The notes under the pieces: model-generated
Told to the model about the DNA's origin: nothing
The model's database searches: none
The model's input: the letters and a program-made list of their open reading frames with translations, nothing else
Translations under genes and position numbers: made by a program
NCBI GenBank assembly: GCA_017469785.1
Contig: JAFUFU010000030.1
Location: 1-58,295, forward strand
DNA: 58,295 bases
Origin: Treponema sp.
Lineage (GTDB): Bacteria; Spirochaetota; Spirochaetia; Treponematales; Treponemataceae
Direction: 5' to 3'
In this document: piece after piece, positions 22,716 through 31,850 of the stretch
Position numbering within the stretch: the first letter of the stretch is position 1
How the letters are laid out: each line of letters begins with the position of its first letter

Positions 22716-22892
22716 GTTAGGGATTGTAGGGGCAGCCCGAAAGGGCTGTTCCGAAGCGAGAGCGTAGGAATGAAGCGTCAGCGTAACCCCGCAAAGCCCG
22801 ACCGTTTGCGAAGCAAACGGTAACGCCTTCGTTCGCAAAACTTCCTGTTTTGCTCACTTCGACAGAATTTCGCTATAGCAAAATTCTGTCCC
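22716..22892 (+). repeat. Dispersed GC-rich repeat, family 2 (right flank) plus extra hairpins
   Basis: AAGCGTTAGGG at the left end, GCGTAGGAATGAAGCGTCAG and CCCGACCGTTTGC...GCAAACGGTAACGCC match the copy at 20393-20505. It continues with the hairpins GCAAAAC/GTTTTGC and ACAGAATTT/AAATTCTGT up to 22892. Confidence 0.7.
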
Positions 22893-22958
22893 TGCTTTTT
22901 CCCTGCATCCTTGCAGGGCAATTTCTTCAATCAACTTTAAATTTCCGCCACATTTTGC

Positions 22959-22970
22959 TATACTTCACGC
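22959..22970 (+). promoter_or_regulatory. -10 box of the DAHP synthase-prephenate dehydratase gene, leaderless geometry
   Basis: TATACT at 22959-22964, six bases before the ATG at 22971; no ribosome-binding site. No good -35 is visible at 16-18 bases. Confidence 0.45.
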
Positions 22971-24896
22971 ATGGTTATCGTATTAAAGAATGGAATCAGT
23001 GAATCTGAAAAATCAAATATCAAAACTTTGCTTGCAAATCGCAAGTTCAAGATTAATGAAGTCAAGGGTGAAGAAAGCACGGTTCTTGCCGCCGTGGGAA
23101 AGCTTGCCATGGATGTGCGCGAGGTCGAAGTCCTGCCCGGCGTGGAAAAGGTCATTCCCATCTCAAAGCCCTACAAAATGGCGAGCCGCGAGTTCAAGCC
23201 AGAAAACACAATCGTTGAGATTCCCAATAACCGGGGGCAGATTATCCGCGTGGGCGGCAGCCGCCTTATCGCAATTGCAGGCCCCTGTGCAGTTGAGAGC
23301 CGCCAGCAGATGCTTGACGCGGCAGAGGCTGTGGCGGCCAGCGGAGCCACAATGCTTCGCGGCGGAGCCTACAAGCCCCGCACTTCCCCTTATTCTTTCC
23401 AGGGTTTGGGCGAAGAAGGCCTTAAATATCTTAAAGAAGCTGGCGAAAAGCACGGTCTTCCGGTCGTCACGGAAATCGTAGCCAGTGAATATATTCCTGT
23501 CATGAAAGACTATGTTGATGTTTATCAGGTGGGAGCGCGCAACATGCAGAACTTCGAGCTTTTAAAGCGGCTTGGAGCTTTGGGAAAGCCTGTCATCTTA
23601 AAGCGCGGTCTTTCTGCCACCATCGAAGAATGGCTCATGAGCGCGGAATATCTTCTTTCTTCTGGCACTGACCGCGTTATTTTGTGCGAGCGGGGAATCC
23701 GCACTTACGAAAAAGCAACCAGAAACACCCTGGATTTGAGCGCGATTCCTGTCCTCCGCAGCATGACCCACCTTCCAATCATCGTTGACCCGAGCCACGC
23801 TCTGGGCGTGCGCGACAAGATTCCGCCTATGGCTCTGGCTTCAATCGCGGCGGGAGCGGACGGCATCATCGTTGAAGTTCACTGCCACCCGGAAGAAGCT
23901 CTTTCTGACGCGGCTCAGGCCCTTTACCCGGCTCAGTTCGACAAAATCATGCGGGACATGGAAAGCCTTGCCCCTGTAATCGGAAAGGAAGTCGCTCATA
24001 TCAGGGCTGAAGAGGCAGGCAAAAAAACAAGCTCGCCGGTCGCCCACAAAAAGCCGGTCTGCGTTTTCTCAGGCAAAAAAGGCGCTTACGCAGAGCAGGC
24101 CATCGAGAATTTCTTTGAGGATTCAGCCGTGGCCGAAACAGTGGATTCCTTCGACGAGATTTTTCAGGCCGTGGTTGACGGAAAGGCCGAGTACGGCATG
24201 GTTCCAATCGAAAACTCAACCGCAGGCTCGGTTTACAACAACTACGACAACCTCACCCGCTACGAGGACATTTCTATCGTGGGAGCCGTTACGCTGCGCA
24301 TCCAGCACTCCCTTTTGGGCGTAAAGGGAGCAAGCCTTGACACAATCAAAAATGTCTACTCACACCCGCAGGGCTTGGCTCAGTGCTCAACTTTCCTCAG
24401 AAGCCAGAAATGGACGGCGGTGGACACTGTTTCAACGGCAACAGCAGCTTCCCTTGTGGCAGAAAAGGCTTCTGTTGAAAACGCCGCAATCTGCAACGCG
24501 CGAAACGCTAAAATCTACGGTCTTGAAATCATAAAAGAAGGCATTCAGAACGAGCAGAACAATTACACCCGCTTCGTAGTGATTGCCGCAAATCACATTG
24601 AAGAGCCTGTCAAACAATGGGGCGAAAAAAAGCCCAACATGGCAAGCTTTGTTTTCACTACAAAGAACGAGGCCGGTGCCCTTTACGATGCCCTTGGTGT
24701 CTTTAAGTCAGAGAAACTAAGCATGAACCGCCTTGAATCCCGCCCCATTGCGGGAAAGCCCTGGAAATACTGGTTCTACTGCGACGTGGTGATTCCAAGC
24801 GAGTGCGAGAATCCCGCTCAAATGATTAAAAAATTCAGCGAGAAATTAAAATCTGTGGCCGAGGATGTAAGAATCTTAGGCGTGTACGCGGAGTAA
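22971..24896 (+). CDS. Fused DAHP synthase (type I beta) - prephenate dehydratase
   Basis: 641 residues. Residues 1-70 are the ferredoxin-like regulatory domain of type I-beta DAHP synthases; 96-345 is the catalytic barrel with AIAGPCAVES (101-110), [17 protein letters not shown] (131-147), ILKRGLS and IVDPSH (271-276). A linker of about 15 residues leads to prephenate dehydratase from 363 (VFSGKKGAYAEQAIENFF), with VPIENSTAGSV and the catalytic TRF triad at 533-535, and an ACT domain with the phenylalanine-binding ESRP motif at 589-592. It would catalyse the first step of the shikimate pathway and the conversion of prephenate to phenylpyruvate, with Phe feedback through the ACT domain. Fusion of DAHP synthase with chorismate mutase is well known; with prephenate dehydratase it is less common. 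Second copy of DAHP synthase at 48129. Confidence 0.93.
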   Translation: MVIVLKNGISESEKSNIKTLLANRKFKINEVKGEESTVLAAVGKLAMDVREVEVLPGVEKVIPISKPYKMASREFKPENTIVEIPNNRGQIIRVGGSRLIAIAGPCAVESRQQMLDAAEAVAASGATMLRGGAYKPRTSPYSFQGLGEEGLKYLKEAGEKHGLPVVTEIVASEYIPVMKDYVDVYQVGARNMQNFELLKRLGALGKPVILKRGLSATIEEWLMSAEYLLSSGTDRVILCERGIRTYEKATRNTLDLSAIPVLRSMTHLPIIVDPSHALGVRDKIPPMALASIAAGADGIIVEVHCHPEEALSDAAQALYPAQFDKIMRDMESLAPVIGKEVAHIRAEEAGKKTSSPVAHKKPVCVFSGKKGAYAEQAIENFFEDSAVAETVDSFDEIFQAVVDGKAEYGMVPIENSTAGSVYNNYDNLTRYEDISIVGAVTLRIQHSLLGVKGASLDTIKNVYSHPQGLAQCSTFLRSQKWTAVDTVSTATAASLVAEKASVENAAICNARNAKIYGLEIIKEGIQNEQNNYTRFVVIAANHIEEPVKQWGEKKPNMASFVFTTKNEAGALYDALGVFKSEKLSMNRLESRPIAGKPWKYWFYCDVVIPSECENPAQMIKKFSEKLKSVAEDVRILGVYAE

Positions 24897-25053
24897 AACG
24901 GCAGAATCTCGGCTGATTGCCATCAAGGGATGACTCCTGAGATGGCAAACTGCGCCCCTCTAAGAACCGTAGATTTTTACCGACTTCTTCCTATAGTAAA
25001 TCTTTTAAAAATATGATATAGTCAAGTCCGCTTTTGATGCAGGAGAAATTTCT

Positions 25054-25545
25054 ATGAAAAAATATGTGCTTTCAGTTCTTGTTGAAGATCATGCGGGTGT
25101 TTTGAGCCGCGTTTCAGGATTGTTCAGCCGTCGCGGTTTCAACATCGACTCCCTCACTGTATGTGAAACTTCTAACCCCGGTCAGTCACGCATGACGATT
25201 GTCGTTCAGGGCGATGAATATGTCCTGGAGCAGATAAAAAAACAGCTTTCTAAGCTCATTGAAGTAATTTCCATAACCCATTGCCATAAAGAGAGCTCGA
25301 CACAGCGGGAAATGGCACTCATCAAAGTTAAAGCCAGCGGAACAGACCGAGCCGTCATCATTGAAACCTGCGATATTTTCCGCGCTCATATTGTCGATGT
25401 GGCACAGAACTCGGTTATCGTCGAGGCGACAGGCAGCGAAGAGAAAATCGCAAGTCTCATCCGACTTCTTGAGCCTTACGGAATTTTGGAGCTTTGCAAG
25501 ACTGGTCTTACTGCAATGGAGCGCGGCGAGAAAGTCCTGCAATAG
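25054..25545 (+). CDS. ilvN: Acetolactate synthase small (regulatory) subunit
   Basis: 163 residues, the IlvH/IlvN length. N-terminal ACT domain YVLSVLVEDHAGVLSRVSGL and FSRRGFNIDSLTVCETSNPG; C-terminal domain REMALIKVKASGTDRAVIIE to GILELCKTGLTAMERG. It binds valine and regulates the large subunit (IlvB), which is not in this window, so it is an unlinked regulatory subunit. GCAGGAGAAATTTCT gives AGGAG eight bases before the ATG. The 157 bases upstream contain a hairpin (GCCATC/GATGGC, about 24920-24945) but no obvious branched-chain leader peptide. Confidence 0.93.
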   Translation: MKKYVLSVLVEDHAGVLSRVSGLFSRRGFNIDSLTVCETSNPGQSRMTIVVQGDEYVLEQIKKQLSKLIEVISITHCHKESSTQREMALIKVKASGTDRAVIIETCDIFRAHIVDVAQNSVIVEATGSEEKIASLIRLLEPYGILELCKTGLTAMERGEKVLQ

Positions 25546-25576
25546 GAATTTCACTTTTCAGGTGCGGCATACAAAT

Positions 25577-26122
25577 ATGAAAAATTTTTTTATTCTTCTC
25601 TCTCTTGTTTCATTATTCTCAACAACGGCATTGTTCGCCCAGAATTCAGAACCAGAAGCACAAGCTGAAGGCGAGGCAGGAGCAGATTCTGCGGAAGCTT
25701 TTGCCATCATTCCCCAGCTTGAAGCCGAAGAAACAAGCGATATTGAGCTTTCCCGCACAAAGGCAATTTTCAAAACGAATCAAAAAAACTGCCGAATTTT
25801 CTTGAATCACACTTTTCAGGGATTATCAAAGCTTACGCTAAGCAACTTAATAGAAGGTTTTTACTTCCTCAGAGTCGAAAAGGACGGCTATCACTTCAAG
25901 GAATTTTTTGTTTACATTGAGAGAGGAAAGGAAAAGACATTCTACATCGAACTTGATCCGACGGATGAAACCCAGAGAAAGCAGGAATCCCGCGCTCAGG
26001 CTCAGGAAGCAGCTCGCTCACGAACTCCGTCGGCCGTCACGGCTTCCGTGCCCGGCAACCAGGAAAACACTGAGAGCGAGCCGGAAATCACAGGAACAGA
26101 ATCATTCGGAGACGCAAAATGA
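25577..26122 (+). CDS. Secreted PEGA-domain protein
   Basis: 181 residues from the ATG at 25577. A signal peptide MKNFFILLSLVSLFSTTALF ends with the cleavage site ALFAQN. An acidic linker precedes a PEGA domain (IFLNHTFQGLSKLTLSNLIE and GFYFLRVEKDGYHFKEFFVY), followed by a Ser/Glu-rich tail. PEGA domains are beta-sandwich surface or periplasmic modules. The last four bases overlap the htrA start (ATGA), so the two are co-translated; it may be an envelope-stress partner of the protease, which is only an inference. Confidence 0.75.
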   Translation: MKNFFILLSLVSLFSTTALFAQNSEPEAQAEGEAGADSAEAFAIIPQLEAEETSDIELSRTKAIFKTNQKNCRIFLNHTFQGLSKLTLSNLIEGFYFLRVEKDGYHFKEFFVYIERGKEKTFYIELDPTDETQRKQESRAQAQEAARSRTPSAVTASVPGNQENTESEPEITGTESFGDAK

Positions 26123-27486
26123 AACTTTATTCCCGCTCACAGCTGATAAAGTCATCTTTGGCAGGCGTCGCAGCGGGTATTGTCCTCGCCCTCGTCCCGG
26201 TAGCATATTATAACCTCGACAAATCGCCGAAAACAGAAGAATCTTCAGATTCCACAAAAGAAGTGCCGGCTCAAACTTCTTCTAAAAGCGACAATTCCTC
26301 TCTCCTTCAGGAAGCCCCGGAGCAGAGTCAGCCCCTTGCTTCAGCATCTCATTCCGCAATAAATACTTTCATCGAAGAAAAGCCCCTTACCGTAGCGAAA
26401 ACTTTCGATTCTCCATACACTCAGGACGAGCAGCAGAACATAACCGTATACGAAAAATGCAATGAAGCTGTGGTAAACATCACGACTCAGGTCATGGGAA
26501 TCAACTGGTTCCTTGAGCCGGTGGTGCAGGAAGGGGGAAGCGGAAGCGGCTCAATCATTGACAAGCGCGGCTATGTCGTCACAAACGTACACGTCATCTC
26601 AAACGCAAGCAAAATCAATATCTCACTGTATGACGGCTCATCCTACGAAGGAACGGTTATCGGAAAAGATACAGAAAGTGACATCGCAGTCATTAAATTC
26701 AATCCGCCGGACAATGTTCAGCTCAAGACAATAGATTTCGGTGACTCAAACAATCTTAAAGTCGGACAGAAAGTTATCGCAATCGGAAATCCTTTTGCCT
26801 TGGAAAGGACAATGACCACAGGTATCATCTCTGGCCTTGGCCGCCCGATTCAGGAAAGCACAAACGTAATAATCAGGAACATGATTCAAACCGATGCGGC
26901 AATCAATCCTGGAAATTCTGGTGGTCCGCTCCTGGATACAAACGGCAAAATGGTCGGCATAAACACCATGATTATCTCAAATTCTGGAAGTTCCGCAGGT
27001 ATCGGATTTGCCGTTCCTGTAAGCACGGCCCGTCGCGTTGTAGACGATTTAATCAAATACCGAAAGGTTAACCGCGGCGTGCTAAAAATCGCTCCGGTTC
27101 AGATGACAGCCTCAATTGCGCGCTATGCAGGCCTTTCCATTTCAACAGGAATTCTGGTCAGTGAGGTCGAAAGCGGCTCTTCCACAGAAAAATCAGGAAT
27201 TCTCGGCGGAACACAGCAGGTTCAATATGGAAGCCGCTACAAGCCCACTACGATTTATCTTGGCGGAGACATAATCACTGGAATTGACAATATAAGCGTG
27301 AGGACCTATGCGGATTACACAAGCGCGCTTGAGTCAAAACGTCCGGGAGACACAGTTACCGTGACAGTTTTCAGAAACAACGAATATAAAAAGCTCCGTG
27401 TCACCCTGGACGGAATGTCTACAACAAGCCGAGATACCGCAACAGAAACAAGGGCAGCCACTCAGGGCGAGCAGCAGACGCTATAA
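26119..27486 (+). CDS. HtrA/DegP-type periplasmic serine protease
   Basis: 455 residues. An N-terminal membrane anchor SLAGVAAGIVLALVPVAYY (about 12-32), a flexible linker (35-105), then the trypsin-like domain with the catalytic triad His in YVVTNVHVIS, Asp in TESDIAVIKF and Ser in NPGNSGGPLL, preceded by QTDAAINPGN. A single PDZ domain follows (residues about 345-440, YLGGDIITGIDNI). It is a membrane-anchored quality-control protease as in DegS/HtrA; one PDZ fits DegS-like architecture. Ser, Asp and His are all present. Start overlaps the PEGA gene. Highly confident family assignment. Confidence 0.9.
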   Translation: MKLYSRSQLIKSSLAGVAAGIVLALVPVAYYNLDKSPKTEESSDSTKEVPAQTSSKSDNSSLLQEAPEQSQPLASASHSAINTFIEEKPLTVAKTFDSPYTQDEQQNITVYEKCNEAVVNITTQVMGINWFLEPVVQEGGSGSGSIIDKRGYVVTNVHVISNASKINISLYDGSSYEGTVIGKDTESDIAVIKFNPPDNVQLKTIDFGDSNNLKVGQKVIAIGNPFALERTMTTGIISGLGRPIQESTNVIIRNMIQTDAAINPGNSGGPLLDTNGKMVGINTMIISNSGSSAGIGFAVPVSTARRVVDDLIKYRKVNRGVLKIAPVQMTASIARYAGLSISTGILVSEVESGSSTEKSGILGGTQQVQYGSRYKPTTIYLGGDIITGIDNISVRTYADYTSALESKRPGDTVTVTVFRNNEYKKLRVTLDGMSTTSRDTATETRAATQGEQQTL

Positions 27487-27496
27487 TTTTTTTATC

Positions 27497-29659
27497 ATGC
27501 TTCAAGAAAAAAAAGCACTCATTTTCTCAGCATTTCTCATTGGCGCTGGAATCGCGAATCTTCATGCGAAAGTTTTCACCTTTCCTGTACACGGTCTTGA
27601 AGTCGCTGCGGAAGAAGCTGTTCCGACTCAGGCAGAATGGGAGGAGAACTGGCTTCTTGAAAGCAAACCCGCTGATTACCATCACGGAATCGCACGAATC
27701 GCGGCTCTTTTTTCTGAAATCTCATATGTTCCGGTCGAAAAAAATCCCTCTTCAAATGAATTGGTCGCAAGTTACCGGCTTTTAGGATTCACAGACAAAA
27801 ATATTGAATGCAATTACATCCTCGATTACACGACACCGATTTCAGGAAACAATCAGGCGGCTTACAGTTTCGCGGTCAAGGATTTCAAGGATTCAAAGCA
27901 CGGTGAAAAGCTGGTATTTGTGATTCTGCGTGGCACTCCTCTAAATGCGAACGAATGGATTTCAAATGTCAACGTAAGCGACACGACAAAAAAAAACGTA
28001 GACGTCCACGAGGGATTCCAGAAAACCAGCGAAAACATCAAATTCTCCCTTTGCGATTTCCTGACAAAATACGATATCAAAGCTGAAAATGCCCGCTTTC
28101 TCATTGCGGGTCATTCACGGGGCGCTGCTCTGGCAAATATTCTCGGGGCGCAGCTTGCCGATGAAAATATAATTCCAGCAGAAAATATGTTCGTCTACAC
28201 TTTCGCAGCTCCAAACGTAAGTCAGGAAGATAAAACATCGGACAAATCATATAGTTTTATATGGAACATCGTGAACGCAGAGGATATAGTTCCAACCGTT
28301 CCTCCCAACAGAAATAACTGGAAATGGAAGAAATATGGTCAGACAAAAGTTCTGACAAATTACTGGAACACGGATCCCGAGACCTATCTCAACAATTATC
28401 TTCCCAGAATGAACGCCTATTACAAGACCTTCCTGCTGCGGGAATACGCTCCATTTAAAATCGGCCCCTTCATACATATCCAAGTCGCAAGAATTCTCAC
28501 GGCAGTTTACAAGACTGTGGAAAGTTACTACAGGACTTTTTTTGGTCTGAGAAATATGAGCGAGCTGATTTTCAAGAAGATTTTTCCAGAAGAAGAGGTA
28601 GAAAACGAAGAGGAAAATCAGGAAGAATCTGCTTCATTTTTTCTTCGCTTTATCCAGAGAATCGTAAATCAGAATATCAAAAACGGCTTTGAATATGCCA
28701 TGGATGCCTTTGTTGATATGCATGCCTGCGAAAGCTACCTGGCCTGGATGCTCGCCCTTGATGAAAGCGAGGCATTCTCGGAACTGGGAAGTTTTCAGAT
28801 TGTAATTCAAGAAAGTTATGATTGCGCCGTCTATAGCGAAGAGGGGAATTTGCTCTGCCGTGTACTGGATGGCTCCGTTGAACTGTCCAGCCTCAAGATT
28901 CCCATTTCTGCCTGCCCTCTTCCGAACAAAACTGTCATTGGCTTTCCGAAAAACCAGAACGTAAACGTGGTGATTCACAAGGACAGCCTGATTCCAACAG
29001 TCGTTCCATATAACGTTGAGCATTACGACGCGGCTGGAATTCTCACCAAAGAATCAGAAAGACATTATTTCTTTCCCCATTCTGGCACTGTGTTGCATTT
29101 CAACTCGGGCAGTATCGGCGATGACACTGAAAAAATCGAAGTCTCACACAAAAAAAGAAAAGAAGCGGCAAAAATAAGCAAGGAATACGGCCTCAAGCAA
29201 AGCGACTCTTTCAAAGTTTACGGAGAATTTTCCGCTACAAGCGACAGTATTTTCTCTGGGGGGGGCGTTTTCGGCACAAGGGATTTTTACGGAACAGTTT
29301 CAGGTGAATTTTTCAAGAAAAAGGGCTCTTCCATGCATGGTTTTTCTCTGGGGGCGGGACACCAGACTACCATTTATGGCAGGTTTTTGATGGACATTGA
29401 AGGACGGGAACATTTTCTCTGGCTGAAAGACGGCTCATCTTCCAGCACTTTTGCCACCGTTCCAAGCGGAAGACTCACCCTGTCATATAAACCGATACAC
29501 AGGCTGCAGTTTTTTGCCGGAATGACTTTTGATTTCCATATCTCCGACTTCAATGATGAAGCCTTCGCAGACACTTTGCGAAAAGACTACATACCGTCAA
29601 TTAACTTCACGGACAATTTAGAAGCCTTTCCGTCTCTCGTATTCGGAATCCGTTTCTGA
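27497..29659 (+). CDS. Lipase (class 3) with a C-terminal outer-membrane beta-barrel-like domain
   Basis: 720 residues from the ATG at 27497. Signal peptide MLQEKKALIFSAFLIGAGIA ending at LHA|KV (cleavage near residue 24). A class 3 lipase domain (about 50-420) has GHSRG with Ser207, Asp263 in NAEDIVP, and His409 in DMHACESYL as the probable triad. The C-terminal ~160 residues are glycine/aromatic-rich alternating strands (FSGGGVFGTRDFYGTVSGEF) and the protein ends FGIRF, the C-terminal phenylalanine signature of outer-membrane barrel proteins. I infer a surface-located lipase or phospholipase. TATAAT at 27482-27487, nine bases before the ATG, overlaps the end of htrA; no ribosome-binding site. 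Confidence 0.7.
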   Translation: MLQEKKALIFSAFLIGAGIANLHAKVFTFPVHGLEVAAEEAVPTQAEWEENWLLESKPADYHHGIARIAALFSEISYVPVEKNPSSNELVASYRLLGFTDKNIECNYILDYTTPISGNNQAAYSFAVKDFKDSKHGEKLVFVILRGTPLNANEWISNVNVSDTTKKNVDVHEGFQKTSENIKFSLCDFLTKYDIKAENARFLIAGHSRGAALANILGAQLADENIIPAENMFVYTFAAPNVSQEDKTSDKSYSFIWNIVNAEDIVPTVPPNRNNWKWKKYGQTKVLTNYWNTDPETYLNNYLPRMNAYYKTFLLREYAPFKIGPFIHIQVARILTAVYKTVESYYRTFFGLRNMSELIFKKIFPEEEVENEEENQEESASFFLRFIQRIVNQNIKNGFEYAMDAFVDMHACESYLAWMLALDESEAFSELGSFQIVIQESYDCAVYSEEGNLLCRVLDGSVELSSLKIPISACPLPNKTVIGFPKNQNVNVVIHKDSLIPTVVPYNVEHYDAAGILTKESERHYFFPHSGTVLHFNSGSIGDDTEKIEVSHKKRKEAAKISKEYGLKQSDSFKVYGEFSATSDSIFSGGGVFGTRDFYGTVSGEFFKKKGSSMHGFSLGAGHQTTIYGRFLMDIEGREHFLWLKDGSSSSTFATVPSGRLTLSYKPIHRLQFFAGMTFDFHISDFNDEAFADTLRKDYIPSINFTDNLEAFPSLVFGIRF

Positions 29660-29676
29660 CATTTTTGGGGACTTTT

Positions 29677-30792
29677 ATGCTCGACAAAGAAAAAATCATG
29701 ATTCTATGCAAGGTTGTGGACAATTTCGGCGATATCGGTGTGGTTTACCGGCTGGCCCGATCTTTATCCGATGCAAGAGGCGGACTTGAACTGACGCTCG
29801 CGGTAAGCAATCTTGAAAGCTTTCAGGCTTTGTGCCCAAAAATTGATCCGGGAAAGGCTGTGCAGGGCTTTCAATACAAGGATTCCCGTTGGAAGGTCGT
29901 TTTTTGGGATGAAAAACTGAGAGAAGATGAGATTCCGTCAATTATCCTCGAGTGCTTTCAGTGCGGAAGACCAGACTGGCTAGAGGAGACGCTCTTTGCC
30001 CCTGACTTCACCCGTACCGTGCAAATCATAAACATCGACTATCTTACGGCGGAAGACTATGCTGATGAATTCCATCTGCTGAAATCAGGAACCAGAAAAG
30101 CGAACATCAAAAAAATCTTTTTCATGCCGGGATTCACTGACAAAACGGGAGGTTTGATTTTCAACGAAACTCCCCTTCCGGCGAAAAAAAGCTCTGGCTC
30201 ATACGACATTTTCTTTTTTGCCTACGAAGATGATCCGGAGGCGGTCGTAAAGGGCATAAAGGACTTCCAGAAGAACATGCGTGAACAACAGGAAGATTTT
30301 TCTGTCACAGTCCATGTCGCCGCAGGGAAAAGCTCGTCTCCATTCTTAAAATGCTGGCAGGATTCAGGCTCTCCCTTTCTGATAAAAAAGCTCCCATTCA
30401 TGCCTCAGGAAGAATTTGACTCTTTTATACAAGGCATGGATTTTCTTTTTGTGCGTGGCGAAGATTCACTTGCAAGAGCGGCCCTTACAGGCCTTCCCTT
30501 TGTGTGGCAGGCATACAAACAGGATGAAAATTATCAGCTCGTCAAGGTGAATGCCCTGCTGGAGCGCATGGCCGACAGCTTTCAAAAGGAAGATTTTGAG
30601 CCAATTCGATCTTTCTGGCAAAATTACAATGACTATGAGCGAAAAACAGAATCTGATGACCTGACAAAAATGCTCACCTTGTGCGTCCAGGGAAAGGGAG
30701 TTGCTGGATTTGCGGATTTTGCTGCCAAAATCAGGAAAAACGGGAATCTGGCTGAGCACCTGCTTGATTTTATCGATAGCCTGGATTTCTAG
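29677..30792 (+). CDS. earP: EF-P arginine rhamnosyltransferase EarP
   Basis: 371 residues from the ATG at 29677. The N-terminal motif CKVVDNFGDIGVVYRLAR holds the two aspartates (15 and 19) equivalent to the catalytic Asp pair of EarP, and the C-terminal part has PFVWQAYKQDENYQLVKVNA, the dTDP-rhamnose binding region of the family (GT104). EarP attaches L-rhamnose to an arginine of elongation factor P, helping ribosomes stalled at polyproline. The substrate gene efp is in this window at 36610 with Arg at position 32. It follows the lipase by 17 bases in the same direction, and its end overlaps the convergent next gene by four bases. Confidence 0.93.
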   Translation: MLDKEKIMILCKVVDNFGDIGVVYRLARSLSDARGGLELTLAVSNLESFQALCPKIDPGKAVQGFQYKDSRWKVVFWDEKLREDEIPSIILECFQCGRPDWLEETLFAPDFTRTVQIINIDYLTAEDYADEFHLLKSGTRKANIKKIFFMPGFTDKTGGLIFNETPLPAKKSSGSYDIFFFAYEDDPEAVVKGIKDFQKNMREQQEDFSVTVHVAAGKSSSPFLKCWQDSGSPFLIKKLPFMPQEEFDSFIQGMDFLFVRGEDSLARAALTGLPFVWQAYKQDENYQLVKVNALLERMADSFQKEDFEPIRSFWQNYNDYERKTESDDLTKMLTLCVQGKGVAGFADFAAKIRKNGNLAEHLLDFIDSLDF

Positions 30793-31394
30793 TCTCTTTG
30801 AAGGACACAGTTACGGTAAGGGCTTGATGGCAGGGAAAAGCGAAAAGGATTGTCTTCCGGATTCTCAAGGTTTGTAACCGGAATGCGCTCACCATTTTCA
30901 TATATGGCAGACCATCCATCCATTTTCTGAAATTCAAGATAGGTGAGATTTTCGCATCCATAAAAAACTGAAGAACCGATTTTTTTTACTGATGCAGGAA
31001 CAACAACACTGCGCAGATTCTTGCAGCCGGCAAAGGCGCTTTCATTCAAAGAAGCAAGATTGCAGGGAAATTTTATCGAGGTAAGATTTACGTTGCCTTT
31101 AAAGGGACTGTTAAGAACCCGGGAAAGTTCTTTGACTTCTGATAAATCAAGCTCAATAAAAATGCCGCTCTCACGGATGATTCTGGAAATGTTTTGGATA
31201 ATCATATCGCCGACAGTTCCTCTTGCCACGACACACACCTCGCTTCCCGGCGGAAGCATGTGCAAGGCACTCTCAAAATCAGCTACCTGAACAGAGGAAT
31301 CACCGTTTTTCATTTCTACGACTGGGGCAGAAAATACTGAATTTTCATCACCTTCATGAGAAAGTGCGATTACAAGACGAGAATACTTCCTCAT
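30789..31394 (-). CDS. BspA-like leucine-rich-repeat protein (cytosolic)
   Basis: 201 residues from the ATG at 31394 (AAGGAG six bases before it; an upstream in-frame ATG at 31604 has none). The C-terminal half holds two LRR_5/BspA-type units: NVNLTSIKFPCNLASLNESA and CKNLRSVVVPASVKKIGSSV with CENLTYLEF. The N-terminal ~90 residues are of unknown fold. No signal peptide is visible. BspA-like proteins in treponemes are mostly surface adhesins; without a signal this is more likely cytosolic or a truncated member. The last bases overlap the end of earP. Confidence 0.65.
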   Translation of the reverse strand: MRKYSRLVIALSHEGDENSVFSAPVVEMKNGDSSVQVADFESALHMLPPGSEVCVVARGTVGDMIIQNISRIIRESGIFIELDLSEVKELSRVLNSPFKGNVNLTSIKFPCNLASLNESAFAGCKNLRSVVVPASVKKIGSSVFYGCENLTYLEFQKMDGWSAIYENGERIPVTNLENPEDNPFRFSLPSSPYRNCVLQRD

Positions 31395-31490
31395 ATCGCG
31401 CTCCTTTTTAAGCTTACCCTGATAATATTTAATTTTACCATGCTTTCTAAATATTTCAAGATTTTTATATATCACATCCGATAATAAAAT

Positions 31491-31850
31491 ATGGACTTCA
31501 GGAAAATCTTCGCTACAGGAATTTTTTTTCTCTTTCTGACAGGACTTTCCGCCTATGAAAGGGTTGCCGTCGTGCTTCCTTTTAAGAGTGGCGGAGAGCT
31601 GCATACTTTTTTTTATTGTTTCAATGAAGTTTCAGAAGGGAAAAAAATCGCGGAGGAAGTTTTTCATGTCAAAAAATACGATGAGCTTGCCCGGGGACAG
31701 CGCGAGCGAATGATTCCGGTACCGCTGGGAACAAATGTGGGGTACTACGACTGGGCAATTTTCTGCTACGGAGACGAATTCTGGCTGTTTGAAAACAAAA
31801 ACGGTTTTTTATGGGGCCGGGGAACTTTGCTTTCAGAGCCGCGTGACTAA
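31491..31850 (+). CDS. Small secreted hypothetical protein
   Basis: 119 residues. Signal peptide MDFRKIFATGIFFLFLTGLS with cleavage near AYE; mature part rich in aromatic residues and ending LFENKNGFLWGRGTLLSEPRD. No family recognised; the WAIFCYGDEFWLFENK segment looks like a compact beta structure. A GATAAT at 31480-31485 lies five bases before the ATG, again suggesting a leaderless message. It is convergent with and overlaps the transporter gene by four bases. Confidence 0.55.
   Translation: MDFRKIFATGIFFLFLTGLSAYERVAVVLPFKSGGELHTFFYCFNEVSEGKKIAEEVFHVKKYDELARGQRERMIPVPLGTNVGYYDWAIFCYGDEFWLFENKNGFLWGRGTLLSEPRD

Noticed and set aside
24918..24950. Hairpin before ilvN as a branched-chain attenuator
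   Set aside because: No leader ORF with Leu/Ile/Val codons and no U run follow it.
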